From positions 1-64,000 of the forward strand of contig JAURWE010000130.1 of the NCBI GenBank assembly GCA_030655075.1: a stretch of 64,000 nt of DNA, in the 5' to 3' direction. Shown here one piece after another: positions 60,532-64,000 of the stretch; positions within the stretch are counted from its first letter, which is position 1; each line of letters begins with the position of its first letter. The position numbers were made by a program, and so were the translations under genes. The notes under the pieces are model-generated. The model saw only the letters and a list, made by a program, of their open reading frames with translations. It made no database searches and was not told where the DNA came from. This DNA is from Pararhizobium sp. (lineage in GTDB: Bacteria > Pseudomonadota > Alphaproteobacteria > Rhizobiales > Rhizobiaceae).

Positions 60532-61035
60532 TCAGGAAACCCGCCGCCAGCTGTAGGATTTGGCGTCCGCCGACGGACGCGCCGTCGGCTGATAGTGGTT
60601 GTCGATACCCGGAAGCCGACCCTCCGAAAGGCGCTTGATCGCCGTCGCATTGGTGACCGAAAAACTGTCGATACCGCAGCGGAGCATCAGCGGGATGTGG
60701 TCGATCAGCACGTCGCCGACCGCCCGGATCTCGCCCTTGAAGCCGAGGCGCGAGCGCAGCAGCGACGCATGGCTGAAGGCCCGCCCGTCACTGAAAGCCG
60801 GAAACGCCACGGCAATCAGTTCGAGCTGGTCGATATGGGGTTTCAGCGCCATCACGTCGTCGGCCGGGTTGATCAACACCGCCAGCGGACCATCGTTTCC
60901 GGTCTCGACCGACCGGTCGAGAAATTCCTTCAGGCCGACGATCGGCCGCTCGTTCGAGCCGGCCTTGGCCTCTTCGGTCTCGATCACCCACGGGTCGTCG
61001 GTCACGAAGCCGGTTTCTTTCCAGATTTTTGTCAT
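60532..61035 (-). CDS. DUF934 family protein (sulfite-assimilation associated)
   Basis: A 167-residue protein of the DUF934 family, regularly found next to cysI in proteobacteria; function unknown, proposed to aid sulfite reduction. Patterns: PLAVLINPADDVMALKPHIDQLELIAVAFPAFSDGRAFSHASLLRSRLGFKGEIRAVGDVL and MLRCGIDSFSV. AGGGGA fits ATG 61035 (7-base spacing) better than ATG 61041. It is 12 bases after the cysI stop. Confidence 0.82.
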   Translation of the reverse strand: MTKIWKETGFVTDDPWVIETEEAKAGSNERPIVGLKEFLDRSVETGNDGPLAVLINPADDVMALKPHIDQLELIAVAFPAFSDGRAFSHASLLRSRLGFKGEIRAVGDVLIDHIPLMLRCGIDSFSVTNATAIKRLSEGRLPGIDNHYQPTARPSADAKSYSWRRVS

Positions 61036-61047
61036 CACCATTCCCCT

Positions 61048-62721
<1,674 letters not shown>

Positions 62722-62733
62722 CTTGTTCTTTCC

Positions 62734-63045
62734 TCAAGCCGTGACCGTGGGGTTGAGCCCCTTGAATCCCGGCGCATAATCTATGGACGGCCCCTCGGCG
62801 CGGATGCGTTCGCGCATGCGCAGGGGTCTCAGAATGCCGCCGACTTCTTCGACGTCCACGACATTCACGTCAACAACCTTGTTGTCGCTGAAGGCAATTT
62901 TTCCGGTCGCTTCCAGCGAGGTGACGGCTTCGGCATGACGGGCGATAAAGGCATCCTGCAGCGATTCCGCCCAGTTTCCCGACGCGTCCAGCCATACGGA
63001 AATTCCGTCAGTAAGCCGGTTGGCGGTCAGAACCTTGTCTACCAT
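62734..63045 (-). CDS. DUF2849 family protein
   Basis: A 103-residue protein of the DUF2849 family, almost always found between cysG and cysI in alphaproteobacteria. Patterns: VLTANRLTDGISVWLDASGNWAESLQDAFIARH and DVNVVDVEEVGGILRPLRMRERIRAEGPSIDY. Function unknown; presumed part of sulfite assimilation. AAGGAG precedes ATG 63045. Confidence 0.85.
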   Translation of the reverse strand: MVDKVLTANRLTDGISVWLDASGNWAESLQDAFIARHAEAVTSLEATGKIAFSDNKVVDVNVVDVEEVGGILRPLRMRERIRAEGPSIDYAPGFKGLNPTVTA

Positions 63046-63072
63046 GTCATGCTCCTTGCAATAAACGGCGCA

Positions 63073-64000
<928 letters not shown>

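Overview
The window is a stretch of core chromosome from a Rhizobiaceae-type alphaproteobacterium (Rhizobium/Agrobacterium/Neorhizobium-like; genus not fixed). The signs are a phosphatidylcholine synthase (Pcs), small DUF6074, DUF982 and DUF2849 proteins, the long form of PurC, high-GC coding throughout, TTG/GTG starts, rhizobial-looking tRNA promoters, and the order gyrA-coaD-two cyclophilins-queA-tgt. There is no prophage, integrase or CRISPR array. The only mobile DNA is the tail of an IS110-type transposase at the left edge.

Layout. 1-4 kb: IS110 remnant, MarC-like membrane protein, gyrA. 4-7.8 kb: a poorly characterised plus-strand set (Tat-exported FAD oxidoreductase plus three membrane proteins), then two coupled tiny membrane-protein genes on the minus strand. 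7.9-14.6 kb: housekeeping genes coaD, ppiA, ppiB, a DMT transporter, queA-tgt (queuosine), purC. 14.6-22 kb, minus strand: MBL hydrolase, tatD, metG, holB, tmk, a divergent DacA-like protein and rlpA. 22-28 kb: tRNA-Ser, small proteins and lipoproteins, a possible small RNA, a KefB/YbaL-type antiporter, a CNNM/CorC-like protein. 27-37.6 kb: two ABC importers on the minus strand, one of the galactofuranose type (ytfQ-ytfR-ytfT-yjfF with a GntR regulator last) and one of the BMP/nucleoside type. 37.6-47.7 kb: qor, pcs, a UbiH-like hydroxylase, AEC transporter, ccdA, tRNA-Lys, a GGDEF-EAL protein, an MsbA-like ABC exporter, DUF1328 and DUF2171 proteins. 59.5-64 kb: fpr, then the sulfite-assimilation set DUF934-cysI-DUF2849-cysG.

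The most unusual part is 47.76-59.50 kb. Two divergent, tightly packed transcription units encode only exported or membrane proteins. Leftward: a NOX/ferric-reductase-like flavocytochrome, a 1091-residue protein with four CXXCH haem sites and a C-terminal DUF4384-like module, an OmpA-type peptidoglycan-binding protein, a caspase-like protease with an intact His/Cys dyad and an EF-hand loop, and a paralogous pseudo-caspase whose dyad has become Arg/Gly. Rightward: a second intact caspase with a C-terminal SPOR domain, an amidase_2/PGRP-type amidase and a VanX-like D-Ala-D-Ala dipeptidase. Adjacent genes overlap by 1-11 bases, which suggests translational coupling. I infer a periplasmic system linking transmembrane electron transfer, caspase proteolysis and peptidoglycan cleavage. 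I know of no described system with this composition, and its function is not shown by the sequence.
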